Shown: positions 1 through 10,250 of the stretch, piece by piece
How the letters are laid out: every line of letters begins with the position of its first letter
How positions within the stretch are numbered: the stretch's first letter is position 1
DNA from: Amia ocellicauda
Taxonomy: Eukaryota; Chordata; Actinopteri; Amiiformes; Amiidae
Length of the DNA: 64,000 nucleotides
Assembly: GCF_036373705.1 (NCBI RefSeq)
Contig: NC_089851.1
Location: 60,175,350-60,239,349 of the forward strand
Direction: 5' to 3'
Translations under genes and position numbers: made by a program
Notes under the pieces: model-generated
What the model was told of the DNA's origin: nothing
What the model saw: the letters and a program-made list of their open reading frames with translations, nothing else
Databases searched by the model: none

Positions 1-9
1 ATCGTAAAA

Positions 10-560
10 ACTAAGAACTATCAGTCACTTGCAACAGTACTACAATGGAAAGTATCTGTTTAAACACACAGACACTTCTGCAAGCAAATACAAATAGTAT
101 AAACTGAGATTTGTTATAGTGAGGGGTAGTTTCAGAAAGAAAGCCGTTGAGAAAAGCTAGACAAACCGAAAGTGAAACTAAAACATAGAATTAAAAGTGA
201 TTCACAAAACACGAAAATACAAGTTATTAAAATAAATACACGAATATGAACAATGGTACAACAGCAATGACGTTGCTGAATCTGTAGTGGTGGGTTATTG
301 CTTTAATTTGAAAATCATTTCAATCTGAGATCGAGTGCCACCGCGAGTGCATTACTACTGTTTAATGTTAACGATGCAACACGGGGGCACGATTTTGTCC
401 TCTTCTATCTCAGTGAGATCGTATATTATGGTGACATATTATATACTGAACAATGCAGAATCGCTGGCTCTACAAAGTAGAGTTGAAAGGGTAAACATAA
501 GACGTGTACTGTGCGAGCTACACCCGAAAATACGGACCTACTCTGTCTTTGTACATTGTA
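10..560. repeat. Left copy of a ~0.5-kb direct repeat
   Basis: This stretch is matched in the same orientation at 5573-5985. Shared landmarks are 'cagtcacttgcaacagtac' at the start, 'gatcgagtgccaccgcgag' against 'aatcgagtgccaccacgag' in the middle, and 'gcagaatcgct' near the end. Indels and substitutions are frequent, so the duplication is old. The Harbinger-type element at 576-5569 lies between the copies. The short ORFs here lack any recognisable domain and are not called as genes. Confidence 0.7.
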
Positions 561-842
561 ACAGCAAAAGACTAAGGGCAGGATTAAATCAAAAATGTTT
601 GCGAGCGCGAAAAGTCCCAGAAGAGTCACAGGAGGGGATCTCGCAGCTCAGCTCCTCGCTGAATTAAATCTGAAATGTGCGGAGCTGCGAGCGGGAGGAG
701 CCGGATTTTCTGGCGGGGTTTCTGGGGTGGGCGGGCGCGTGAGAGAAATCGCGAGCCAATCACAGTGTCTGAAATCTGAGTGACAGCGAGGGCGCGAGAG
801 CAGGACGTGCTGCGAGGAGAGCGATGCGTCGATAAAGCAGAG

Positions 843-1013
843 AAATCAAAACTGTGACCCGCCCGCTAATAGCAAACTACACAACTGTACTCAGTTGCGG
901 CTTCATTTTCAGTAAGATGACACTTTCTTCTAACCATAAATGTAACCGCTGTGATGTACAGGTGTGTAGTTTGCTATTAGCGGGTGGGTCAAAGTTTTAA
1001 TTTTATCCAGCCC
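843..1013. mobile_element. Harbinger-type MITE, copy A
   Basis: A near-palindromic ~170-bp element. The left arm (GACCCGCCCGCTAATAGCAA, from ~856) is mirrored by TTGCTATTAGCGGGTGGGTC at about 971-990. The core matches the cleaner copy at 13967-14147. The left terminus seems shortened, while the right terminus still carries the ATCCAGCC-like end. It has no coding capacity. Confidence 0.65.
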
Positions 1014-1921
1014 CACGATAGCGCCTGAAGGTACAGCTCCACGCTGTAAATTGAAAGCATGAGTCTACCCGCTGAAACACAATTACAAACCTGTACTGTG
1101 TAGCGGCTAAAAAAGAGTAGGAGAAAATAATACAATAATAAAAACAAAGCCGCTCTTGATGACAGCTGTGTATTTTAAATTTTGTATGTCTTCGCAGACA
1201 ATCTTATCCAGGCGTTATCTATAGCCGTGGATCAATGCTGGTATCTTCGGTTATATATGAATACCAGAAAAATGCAAGTCTCTTATTCAGGGACGCTTTA
1301 AATCAGCGTTTACTTGTCATGTGCACTTTGTATTGCTCTGTTTTGTAAGATTGCCAATAAACATATAAACACATATAATAATAATAAGAATAATAAGAAT
1401 AAGAATAATATGTGTAGCGCGGTGTATTCAATAAAAACTGACCCACTGGCTAATACAAAACTACTAAATGAACATCATAGTGGTTACATTAATTATTAGA
1501 ATAAATGATCAACTGAAGAATGAAGCCGCAACTGAGTCCAGTTCTGTAGTTTTGTATTAGCAGCGGTCAAAGATTTGATTCAATCTGGCCCCTAGTTTGC
1601 CGGTATAATGTCGGTTGATGTGTGATTGTTCACTGGATGTGTCCCATTGTGATATGTGGTTGTGAAGCAAATATATATTTCATGGAGATATTGATATAAG
1701 TTGTTCGACTCCGATATGACTCAGAATCGCTCATTTCAGGTGTTTAATTTTCTACATTTTCTGCTGGAGGACCCCCAGACCCCCACCGTGAATCCCTCAT
1801 TATGCCTCGCCCTCATTTTCCTGGCTACGCCACTGATCCATACATAGATACTCTTTATAGTACACATTGTAATATGACAGTGTAATATAATTGTGTATAT
1901 GTCAGTTGTATATATGTCAAT
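1014..1921. other. Gene-free interior of the Harbinger-type element
   Basis: No gene is supported. It contains an AATAAG/AATAAT-rich run at about 1376-1412, a half MITE at ~1519-1596 (ends TTTGATTCAATCTGGCCCC) and, near 1820-1835, a CCTGGCTACGCCACTG motif resembling a hAT-type terminus read outward. None of these is complete. Confidence 0.45.
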
Positions 1922-2236
1922 CTACATCATTGATTTTCCACAGTGCCAGCTGTGATAGCGGTGCTGATAGTGGCTTGGCGCTCCCACAACGTCCCCTACT
2001 GTAGTTTGAAAGGAGCCTGTAGCATATAGGCTAACGCGGCACATAATTGTCTCCACGGTAAGAGGATGGTTGCGTGCAAATCTATTGTTCAATTTATCCT
2101 TCAGCAGGTGACACAATAACGATATGCTGTGTCTATCAAACCGATAATGTCTTATTAAAAGGTGATCGGAAGGTCTAGAAAGTTCCGATGGATCTGAAAG
2201 TGTAGGGCTGGCATCGTCTTCCACGCCTTCGGGCAT
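1922..2236 (-). pseudogene. HARBI1-like (PIF/Harbinger) transposase, N-terminal remnant
   Basis: A 104-residue minus-strand reading frame. After an acidic start (residues 1-25) it contains HYRFDRHSISLLCHLLKDKL and, at about residues 71-82, YATGSFQTTVGD. The pattern 'F.R..I..L...L......' followed by 'ATGSFQ..VGD' is characteristic of the region upstream of the first catalytic Asp in HARBI1-like transposases. The frame stops soon afterwards, so the DDE catalytic core is absent here. A complete family member has roughly 350 residues. It lies inside the element at 576-5569 and is its likely former transposase. Confidence 0.7.
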
Positions 2237-2721
2237 CGATGTCTGCCGTTATAATTTTAATTGTCATAATAGTCCACTTTCTCTTGTATAGATGGCAATA
2301 TGGTGCTCATTCAATCCAATTGCGTCATGCGTGTGTGATATGTGATTAGTAATGAATGATTGACTGATGCTACATTATTACTGGTTTCATTATGTTGTTG
2401 CGTATCATCTCCGTGTTATATAGGCTGCTGTGTCTAGGATAAAGGCATAACGTTGGCCACCTGCTACTAGATAATTGATTGTTCAGATTATTCCATATTT
2501 TTCTAGAATATATACAGTGGGGGAAAAAAGTATTTGATCCCCTGCTGATTTTGTACGTTTGCCCACTGACAAAGAAATGATCAGTCTATAATTTTAATGG
2601 TAGGTGTATTTTAACAGTGAGAGACAGAATAACAACAAAAAAATCCAGAAAAACGCATTTCAAAAAAGTTATACATTGATTAGCATATTAATGAGGGAAA
2701 TAAGTATTTGACCCCTTCGAC

Positions 2722-3728
2722 TTAGTACTTGGTGGCAAAACCCTTGTTGGCAATCACAGAGGTCAGACATTTCTTGTAGTTGGCCACCAGGTTTGCACAC
2801 ATCTCAGGAGGGATTTTGTCCCACTCCTCTTTGCAGAGCCTCTCCAAGTCATTAAGGTTTCGAGGCTGTTTGGCAACTCGAACCTTCAGCTCCCTCCACA
2901 GATTTTCTATGGGATTAAGGTCTGGAGACTGGCTAGGCCACTCCAGGACCTTAATGTGCTTCTTCTTGAGCCACTCCTTTGTTGCCTTGGCTGTGTGTTG
3001 TGGGTTATTGTCATGCTGGAATACCCATCCACGACCCATTTTCAATGCCCTGGCTGAGGGAAGGAGGTTCTCACCTAAGATTTGATGGTACATGGCCCTG
3101 TCCATCATCCCTTTGATGCGGTGCTGTTGTCCTGTCCCCTTAGCAGAAAAACACCACCAAAGCCTAATGTTTCCACCTCCATGTTTGACGGTGGGGATGG
3201 TGTTCTTGGGGTCATTCCTCCTCCTCCAAACACGGCGAGTTGAGTTGATGCCAAGGAGCTTGATTTTGGTCTCATCTGACCACAACACTTTCACACAGTT
3301 CTCCTCTGAATCATTCAGATGATGGCAAACTTCAGACGGGCCTGTACATGTGCTTTCTTGAGCAGGGGGGCCTTACGGGCGCTGCAGGATTTCAGTCCTT
3401 CACGGCATAGTGCGTTACCAATTGTTTTCTTGGTGACTATGGTCCCAGCTGCCTTGAGATCATTAACAAGATCCTCCCATGTAGTTCTGGGCTGATTCCT
3501 CACCGTTCTCATGATCATTGAAACTCCACAAGGTGAGATCTTGCATGGAGCCCCAGACCGAGGGAGACTGACAGTTATTTTGTGATTCTTCCATTTGCGA
3601 ATAATCGCACCAACTGTTGTCACCTTCTCACCAAGCTGCTTGGCGACGGTCTTGTAGCCCATTTCAGCCTTGTGTAGGTCTACAATCTTGTCCCTGACAT
3701 CCTTGGACAGCTCTTTGGTCTTGGCCAT
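2722..3728 (-). pseudogene. Tc1-like transposase, frameshifted
   Basis: The gene starts with [20 protein letters not shown] at 3728 and ends with ANKGFATKY at 2722. The first part (137 codons) is the paired-type helix-turn-helix DNA-binding region. After a frameshift near 3315-3335, just past RLKFA, the reading continues as the DDE catalytic domain: WSDETKIKL (first Asp), [11 protein letters not shown] (second Asp) and [15 protein letters not shown] (Glu). All three catalytic residues can be seen. The total of about 335 codons fits a normal Tc1 transposase of ~340 residues. The same frameshift occurs in the copy at 12844-13616, so it pre-dates their separation. Confidence 0.92.
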
Positions 3729-3770
3729 GGTGGAGAGTTTGGAATCTGATTGATTGATTGCTTCTGTGGA

Positions 3771-3867
3771 CAGGTGTCTTTTATACAGGTAACGAGCTGA
3801 GATTAGAAGCTCTCCCTTTAAGAGAGTGCTCCTAATCTCAGCTCGTTACCTGTATAAAAGACACCTG
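3771..3867. repeat. Perfect 36-bp-arm hairpin upstream of the Tc1 transposase
   Basis: Arms at 3771-3806 and 3832-3867 are exact reverse complements, separated by a 25-bp loop. It lies between the right TIR and the transposase ATG on the minus strand. Copy 2 has the same structure with longer arms (13575-13618 and 13628-13671). Confidence 0.9.
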
Positions 3868-4092
3868 GGAGCCAGAAATCTTGCTGATTGATAGGGGATC
3901 AAATACTTATTTCCCTCATTAACATGCAAATCAATTTATAACTTTTTTGAAATGCGGTTTTCAGGATTCTTTTGTTGTTTTTCTGTCTCTCACTGTTAAA
4001 ATACACCTACCATTAAAATTATAGACTGATAATTTCTTTGTCAGTAGGCAAACGTACAAAATCAGCAGGGGATCAAATACTTTTTTCCCTCA

Positions 4093-4095
<3 letters not shown>

Positions 4096-4168
<73 letters not shown>
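4096..4168. repeat. (TA)n microsatellite
   Basis: An uninterrupted alternating TA run begins exactly at the TA target site of the Tc1 copy. The insertion may have hit, or seeded, the dinucleotide run. Confidence 0.95.
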
Positions 4169-4172
<4 letters not shown>

Positions 4173-5255
4173 TGTGTGGGGGGGTTTTTGCACCCAATGT
4201 GCAGTGCCTAAACATCACACACTTATATGTGTACTGGCTTGCAAGTTATACAACCATATATGCCTGTAACAATATTCTATAAATGTCATCCAGACGTCTC
4301 CAGATGCTTTACCTTTTTGTGTACATATTCATAATAGCAATTATACAGCTGCTGACAGTGTAATTCGATGTAGTGTTTGTGTCTTAAAAGTCGCCTTCAT
4401 TCCCAAATATACATATAGCCCACGGGCGTCGCTAGACCCTATTCAGTGGGGCTCCAGCCCCCCTACATTTTCTGTCAGCCCCCCTAAAAATATTATGATC
4501 AAAGACGTACGAAGCAACGGAGAACAGCGTCCAAACTCCCCCCCATTATGCGTCTGTAGAAACACCGTTTTCCAGCCCCTATAACTGTCAGTGAGAAGCA
4601 CCGAGCAGCCTGTAGAGAGAGATGCGTGAACTGTAGAAATACTGTACTGTCCAACATCAGCTACAAAATGCATCAATCACAATCCACATTCAATCCGTGT
4701 ATCGAAATGTATCAAACATGGAAACACCCCCGTAACATAGGGTATAGGCTTAATATACATCATTGTAGTGAGTACGAGTGAGATGTAATATACACTTGAT
4801 AGTGTATATACACTTGATAGTAGCACTTTTCCCATGAAAGATCTGATAAGAAGGAATCAATTGTTAAGACATGAAAGGAAGAAAGCAAGAGCAGAATAAA
4901 CAAGTAATGAAACCAAAACGAAACAAAACGAACACGGACACATTGCTGAACAAAACAATATAAATATATATTTTCTCTATGTGCACGAATAATAAGCAAC
5001 ATTTCGTTTATGTAGATGTTGGGCGCAACATCTAATGTATTATTATCGCATTGTACACAGTTATTTCACTGACACAGAGCCGCACTGTGAATAAAGCCGG
5101 AGCTGCGCTTTCTCTTCACTGTGCCTTAACCGCGAGAGGCTTTAGACTGCGAGAGCATTTTCAGGGTGTTTTCTCGCAGATATTTTCTTGATTTAATGCA
5201 GCGAAAATGTAACCACTCCCAATGTATTGTTGGGCGGGATTAACTACAACTTTAA
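4169..5255. other. Gene-free right part of the Harbinger-type element
   Basis: No coding region is supported. A GGGCGTCGCTAGACC motif near 4425-4439 resembles a hAT-like terminus. A tandem 'tatacacttgatag' duplication lies near 4790-4818. The short reading frames here have no domain and are treated as chance. Confidence 0.4.
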
Positions 5256-5258
5256 CCA

Positions 5259-5372
5259 GCCGCTAATAGCAAACTACACAACTGTACATCATGGGAGTTA
5301 CTTTAAAAATTAGACGAGAGTAGCATCTAACTAAACATGAAAGCGCGACTGAGTATAGTGGTGTAGTGTTGT
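5259..5372. mobile_element. Short inverted-repeat MITE, copy D
   Basis: AGCCGCTAATAGCAAACTAC at the left is mirrored imperfectly by GTAGTGTTGTAGTAGCGGCT at the right. The arm sequence is shared with the copies at 843-1013 and 13967-14147, but the centre differs. Confidence 0.5.
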
Positions 5373-5572
5373 AGTAGCGGCTGTGTGAAAGTTGTGTTTT
5401 ATTCTCTCCCATTGTGCCAGAAAGGAGCTGAGAGAAGGTCGTTTTGCGGCGCAAATGGGGTCAGATTTAATACCACGATAGTTTAGCAGCGCAATTTCCA
5501 CTCGCAGTCATGCTGCTAATGCTTCTGCAAGCGACTCGCAGCGCAAACATTTTTGATTTAATCCTGCCCTAA

Positions 5573-5985
5573 GTCACAATCAGTCACTTGCAACAGTACA
5601 GTATTAGAGTGGAAAGTATTCGTTCAAACACACAAAGACTTCTGCATGCAAATACAAATACTGTGAACTGAGATGTGTTTATATTGAGGGATTGTTTAAG
5701 CTGTAGAGAAACAGGGAAGAAGTACAAGAGAAAATTAAAGCGAAACTAAAAATATAATTTGAATATAAAGTCATTTCAAACTGAAATCGAGTGCCACCAC
5801 GAGTGAATGACTTCACTCGAGGGGTGTCCTCTTCTCTCTCAGTGAAATCGTAATTTATGGTGAATGTTATATACTGAACTGTGCAGAATCGCTTGGTCTT
5901 TGCTGTAACGTTGAAAGGATGAACATGAGAAGTTTCCTGTGTGAGCTATACCCGAAAAAATTGACATACTCGGTCAGGTGCATTA
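5573..5985. repeat. Right copy of the ~0.5-kb direct repeat
   Basis: Matches 10-560 in the same orientation with many small gaps. It begins immediately after the TAA at the right end of the Harbinger-type element. Confidence 0.7.
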
Positions 5986-6079
5986 GTAAAAACGAATTGC
6001 TGCTATTTGCCCCTTAGTGATATAGTTTGCTTTTCCAGGTGTAAGTATATATAACACACACATCATTAATCAATGTATT

Positions 6080-7078
6080 AACCCTGTTTGGTCAAGCGAG
6101 ATTACTGAAGGTAGGACTGCCTCAAGCCGATGTGCCAAAGTCTTGGCAAGGATATTTACATTTGTGTTAAGAGGGGAGATGGGATGATACGAAGCACAGT
6201 TCAAGGGGTTCTTGTCCTTTTTTAATAACAATTAAATAGATGCTTGACATAGGTTGGAGGTAGGGACAAAGAAGTGAAGGATTTTAAAAATGCAGAACTG
6301 AGCAAAGGGGCAAGTTGAGGGCAGATTTTTTAATAAAATTCCACTGGAAACCAGTCTGGACCTGGAGACTTACCACTCTGCATTGACTGAATTGCCCTCT
6401 TCAAGAGAAAGAGGCTGTTTTAAGCTTGCTTTAGATTCAGGATTAATTGCAGGAATATCTAAGTTATCAAAAAAAGAATTGTACAGAAGGGAAATCAGAA
6501 GTGTATAGAGTGGAATAAAAGACCCTAAATCCATGTATTTCTTGCTGATCCACAGTGGTTGAGCCAGTATGCGTGCGAATCTCAGTAATTAAATTGGCAG
6601 CTACAGACTGACGCAATTGATGAGCCAGGATTTTACTTGCTTTGTCCCCATGTTCATACATAGTATGGCAGGACTTATATAGTAGATGTTCAGCCTGCTT
6701 GATAGACAAGAATTTGAATTCAGTCTGCAGAGTTAATCGATCCTTATAGAGGTCAGGCATGGGAGCTGTGATTGCTGTTTATTAGTTTGAGCAACGTATT
6801 AAATTATTTTTCCATGCAGGTAAATTCTCAGGGTCTCCCATAGTGTGGAATTGGAGATGACTGGGATAGTGTTGATATGTAGGAACAGACCTATCTGCAA
6901 AATAATAAACTTATAATAGGGAATTAAATTGAGAATTAAATTGCCAAGGACCCCAAGGTGGAGATTGATTATAGAAGCGTTAATTCAAAAGGGGCTTGAT
7001 CAGATATTACTATACTATCATAAATGCAAGAGTTAACAGAAGGGAGTAGCTTATTGTCTAAAAGTAATCAATATGTAA
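6080..7078 (-). pseudogene. L1-type LINE ORF2 remnant (endonuclease/RT linker and RT start)
   Basis: The best frame (6760-6467) reads LLYKSCHTMYEHGDKASKIL and LITEIRTHTGSTTVDQQEI, typical of the linker between endonuclease and reverse transcriptase in fish L1-type ORF2. Further along, near 6330-6390, a SGKSPGPDWFPVEFY-like motif marks the start of the RT domain. Stops and frame changes interrupt it, and the catalytic RT motif is not reached. The ORF1 remnant of apparently the same insertion lies upstream at 7510-8105. Confidence 0.8.
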
Positions 7079-7506
7079 CACCTTTCTATCAGAACCAGAA
7101 TTAACTTTTTCAGCAATTTGAGCTACAGTAGCTCATCTGTTGGATTGGACCACACAGGCCAGCCTTCGCTCCCCATGTGCTTCAATGAGCATTGGCTGAC
7201 CCATAACCCTGTCGCCGGTTCACTACTTTTCCTTCCTAGGACCACTTTTGATAGGTACTGACCACTGCAGACCAGGAACACCCCACATGAGCTGCTGTTT
7301 TGGAGATGCTCTGACCCAGTCGTCTAGCCAATTTGGCCCTTGTCAAAGTCGCTCAGATCCTTATGCTTGCCCATTTTTCCTGCTTCTAACACATCAACTT
7401 TGAGGACAAAATGTTCACTTGCTGCCTAATATATCCCACCCACTGACAGGTGCCATGATAACTAGATTATCAGTGTTAATCACTTCACCTGTCAGTGGTC
7501 ATAATC
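7079..7506 (-). mobile_element. Tc1-like transposon fragment (second family), reverse orientation
   Basis: Reverse complement of the 5' part of the element at 15895-16695. Shared landmarks include 'gcctaatatatcccaccca', 'catcaactttgaggacaaa' and 'gacccagtcgt'. It ends at ACCTGTCAGTGGTCATAAT. It covers the 5' leader and the N-terminal transposase region only. It separates the ORF1 and ORF2 remnants of the L1-type LINE, so it probably inserted into that LINE. Confidence 0.8.
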
Positions 7507-7509
7507 TCC

Positions 7510-8105
7510 CTTCGATAGCTCTCTCGATAGCCGTTGAATGTACTCCTTAACCTGGAAGTAGTGCACCCTAAGAATAATGGGACGGGGCCTGTCTCCTTCC
7601 CTAGGTCTTGGCATTATCGATCGGTGAGCACGATCCAGAACAGGCAGGGAGTCCGACTTATTCTTCCCAATGATATCAACAAAGAACTACGACAGGAAAG
7701 TAGTAGGATCACGACCCTCCACTACTTTCACTACACCAACAACACACAGGTTGTTCCTCCGTCCCCTTCCACCTAAATCCTTTACTTTCCATTTGAGCAT
7801 CTCATTCTCTGCAGAAAGGCCGCTGCAAGAGGCTTCCGTCACCCTGTCAGATATGTCGCTCAGAGACCTCTCTACCTCCTGCAGTCGGCTGCCATACGAG
7901 TGCCCTTAAGAGTAGCAATAGCCTCACGCATTTCAGATCAAAACGATTCTATGGAGCTCTGTATTTTGCTCACCGCTGCGACAAGAAAGGCCAGGTCTCC
8001 GCCACTTTCTGGTGAGGGATTGCCAGCCCCAGTCATGCCTGAATCCGAATCGGGTTGAGTCGCCTCCATCGCTGGCCCCTTCTTGCCTTTTTGTTTAGAC
8101 ATGGT
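7510..8105 (-). pseudogene. L1-type LINE ORF1 remnant
   Basis: On the minus strand the frame opens at 8101 with MSKQKGKKGPAMEATQPDSD and continues through FLVAAVSKIQSSIES. In other frames further down come LKWKVKDLGGRGRRNNL and, near 7600-7700, PVLDRAHRSIMPRPRE. A coiled coil followed by 'LE.RGRRNNLR..G' and 'RAHR' is the standard layout of L1 ORF1 RNA-binding proteins. Several frame changes and stops break it. Confidence 0.8.
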
Positions 8106-8221
8106 TTTAAAACAATAATACACATAATATACTGAAGTTCATCGCTTAAAATAAAAACAAGAAAATAACGTTTGCTGAAAAAAATTGAAATATCGCAGGA
8201 GCTCTCTGTTCACACGTCAAA

Positions 8222-8540
8222 TTGGAAGCTGTAGGCATTCAGGGTAATGTAAGTAGATGGATTATGAACTGGTTGATGTATAGGAAGCAGAGGGTGTCGA
8301 TTAGAGGAGTTGCTTCTAACTGGAGTGAGGTTGTTAGTGGAGTTCCACAGGGATCAGTACTAGGGCCTTTGCTTTTTCTAATCTATATTAATGATCTAGA
8401 CTCTGGGATAGTTAGCAAACTTGTCAAATTTGTAGATGATAGTAAAATAGGTGGCTCAGCAGATACAATCTCGGCAGCACAGGTTATTTAAAGGGACTTA
8501 GATAATATTCAGTTGTGTGCCGACACCTAGCAGATGAAAT
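8222..8540 (+). pseudogene. CR1/Rex-type LINE reverse transcriptase fragment
   Basis: An 89-codon frame with WLMYRKQRVSIRG, GVPQGSVLGPLLFLIYINDL and KLVKFVDDSKIGG. The order RxQRV, GVPQGSVLGPLLFLIYINDL, F-x-DD is that of RT motifs in CR1/Rex-type non-LTR elements. The catalytic motif reads FVDD where FADD is usual. It stops at 8491, but similarity (FNVDKCKVLQ-like) appears to continue to ~8570. Only a short internal piece of a ~900-residue ORF2 remains. Confidence 0.85.
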
Positions 8541-8603
8541 TCAATGTGGACAAATGCAAGGTATTACAGCTATTGCTGGAAGACAAACCATTTTATTTTC
8601 CTT

Positions 8604-9009
8604 TCTCTCTCTGCCAATCTCTCTCTGAGGATTGCATTTCTGTCCATGTTATCTCCTGTGTCATGCCCAGATTTTTGTAATGTTCAGACACCTTGGTCGG
8701 ACAGTATATGTATTTTCCAGCCACTCCTGGTAACATTGTATGGACGTGGGGTCTGTTTGGCCCCTGTTGTAATTGTAGCTGGCAGAAGCGGCACAGTCAG
8801 CCAGCAGGGTGGGGTTCAGGCTGCTTCCTCTTCTTTTCATTCTTCTGCACTACTCTTTGTTTTGTGGCATCAAGCACCCTCTGGAAATACATGGTTGTAA
8901 TAAACTGCTCAAAAGGCATTCCTGAATCAGTCAGACCTTCAGACCCATACAATTTGAACACTTTTGTGGAAGAGTAAAAGAACCTGAGTTTTCCCTGCTG
9001 ATGAACCAT
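8604..9009 (-). pseudogene. Exon-like block of an unrecognised protein family
   Basis: The frame from 9009 reads STKVFKLYGSEGLTDSGMPF, then FEQFITTMYFQRVLDATKQR, then a basic KNEKKRKQPEPHPAG. A second stretch follows with GPNRPHVHTMLPGVAGKYIY. Residue composition and the ordered motifs look like a real protein rather than chance. I cannot name it. It lies on the same strand as the other exon-like blocks up to ~17,340 and may be the 3' part of that locus. It is interrupted at least once. Confidence 0.45.
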
Positions 9010-9118
9010 CCGTAGAAACCAAACATGTTTTAGTCATAATAGTTACTGCTGCTGCTGTCCATGATTTATTGAACAATCTGTTGAGTAGTGATAATGGCAG
9101 CTTATGTCAAAGTGACAG

Positions 9119-9245
9119 CCGGAAGCCCCTCCTCACCCAGATGCCTCATGGGCAAGGAAGCCCCTCCTCACCCAGATGTCCCATGGGCCAGGAAGCCCCC
9201 TCCTTACCCAGATGCCCCATGGGCCACAAAGCCCCCTCCTTACCC
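9119..9245. repeat. 35-36-bp minisatellite, ~3.5 copies
   Basis: Tandem units of the form GGAAGCCCCTCCTCACCCAG followed by ATG(C/T)C(C/T)CATGGGC(C)A, starting near 9119, 9154, 9189 and 9225. The proline/methionine-rich reading frames here simply reflect the repeat. Confidence 0.85.
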
Positions 9246-9359
9246 CCGGTTAACCTTTGAACCGGAACCATCTCCTCCTTCCTACCACCCCCCGAGTTTA
9301 CCCTTTGACCCTCTCTAGTCAGCCATCTTGTTAGGATGACCGCCATCTTGTTAGGCTGA

Positions 9360-9715
9360 CAGTAATTTTGGAAAGGGCACAGGTCATCTTGACAACAGTT
9401 AAACGTATTATTATTTGTTTTAGGTTATATGTTTTATGACTAGGTTTGGTATGATATGGTGTTGGCAATATAAAATAAAAAAAAGTTTTAATAAAAAGTA
9501 TTTTAAACTGTGTTTAGTGATGTGAGTGTGATGTTTTTATGTTATATATTTTATGATTAGGTTTGGGATGGTACAGTGTTAGCAAAATAAAAGAAAAAGA
9601 AAGGTATAGACATTCAAAAAATGACACTCGGTAAAATATGCATCAATGTCAGTATTTTATTGTGACAGTTCTAAAACATGATAACAAGACATTAGGTCAG
9701 ATGTAGACAGTGAGA
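9360..9715. other. AT-rich spacer with an imperfect ~110-bp tandem duplication
   Basis: The segment 'ggttatatgttttatgacta' (near 9424) recurs as 'gttatatattttatgattag' (near 9541) with similar following sequence. No gene is supported. Confidence 0.55.
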
Positions 9716-10143
9716 TTAGATACTGACACAGGTGACCAATGACCCCGCCTCCCGAACACCTACAGCAGCCAGGAAGAAACAACTGAATTGTACTGCACTA
9801 GCAACTCCCTCTACTTGTTTAATGGCAAGGGCTGTGACACTGATCATGGCTATTCTGTCTAGCACAGTGTAGAAATTGGGTTTGGTCATGATAGGAATAG
9901 TATTTCCAAAAGATCTCTGCAGAACGTTTTGGACAGCTGTAAAAGCAGATTCACCAGGCGGTGACTCTTTATACAGCATTCTCTTGAGCACATGTTTTCT
10001 CAACATCCTCAACTAGAGATTTCACATCAGAATTACCAGTATCATACAAATCACCAATCTTGCAAGCTATTAGAGTGAGGATGACAAGATTCCTCAAACA
10101 TACGTAAACGTAATTCCAAGGTCCCCAGGGCTTTCTTTCTCTG
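9716..10143 (-). pseudogene. Exon-like block (terminal), unrecognised family
   Basis: A strong splice-acceptor context (TTTTTTCAG) precedes 10143 on the minus strand. Downstream, one frame reads SDVKSLVEDVEKTCAQENAV. A second, overlapping frame reads KESPPGESAFTAVQNVLQRS and IPIMTKPNFYTVLDRIAMIS and stops at 9716. Both have protein-like composition. Whether splicing or damage accounts for the change of frame is not resolved. No known domain is recognised. Confidence 0.4.
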
Positions 10144-10250
10144 AAAAAATATAGGAATTAAAATGTAATGTCTTATTATACAGAAAAGCAGAGCAGACAC
10201 AAACAGTATTTTATTTATGTTTGTAAAACACATGATAAGACTATCTATTT

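Larger units (their letters stand above)
2515..4095 (-). mobile_element. Tc1/mariner transposon, copy 1, full length
   Basis: The element runs from CAGTGGGGGAAAAAAG to TTTTTTCCCTCACTG, flanked by TA on each side as expected for Tc1 insertion. The terminal inverted repeats are about 200 bp (2515-2716 and 3892-4095). Each contains two copies of a TATTTGATCCCC-like motif, near 2531 and 2705 on the left and near 3894 and 4068 on the right. This is the IR/DR architecture of the Sleeping Beauty-like Tc1 subgroup. The transposase frame runs on the minus strand from 3728 to 2722. Both termini look intact, but the transposase is frameshifted, so the copy is probably non-autonomous. Confidence 0.93.
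576..5569. mobile_element. PIF/Harbinger-type DNA transposon, ~5.0 kb, nested and decayed
   Basis: The left end GGGCAGGATTAAATC at 576 is mirrored by GATTTAATCCTGCCC ending at 5569; the terminal inverted repeat is about 29 bp. Both ends are flanked by TAA (573-575 and 5570-5572), the 3-bp TWA-type target duplication known for PIF/Harbinger elements. Inside lies a HARBI1-like transposase remnant on the minus strand near 1922-2236, which supports the family. The body also holds a complete Tc1-like element, a TA microsatellite and several inverted-repeat MITE pieces. I see no Myb-like second ORF, so it is presumably dead. An alternative is that the two ends belong to two separate nested elements of the same family. 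Confidence 0.6.

Noticed and set aside
1820-4440. A hAT element between the CTGGCTACGCCACTG-like end near 1835 and the GGGCGTCGCTAGACC motif near 4425
   Set aside because: The two motifs differ and their orientation and target duplications do not fit a single element.
4443-5454. Short reading frames of 63-80 codons in 4.4-5.5 kb
   Set aside because: No recognisable motif, AT-rich composition, inside a transposon body.
10-5985. Flanking direct repeats read as LTRs of a retrovirus-like element
   Set aside because: The inner sequence has Harbinger-type inverted ends and a HARBI1-like remnant. I see no primer-binding site, gag or pol motif, and the repeats do not end in the usual TG..CA.
8544-8977. 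Plus-strand frames of 94 and 118 codons near 8.5-9.0 kb
   Set aside because: They are antisense to the minus-strand block with coherent motifs (YGSEGLTDSGMPF and others), which is the better explanation.
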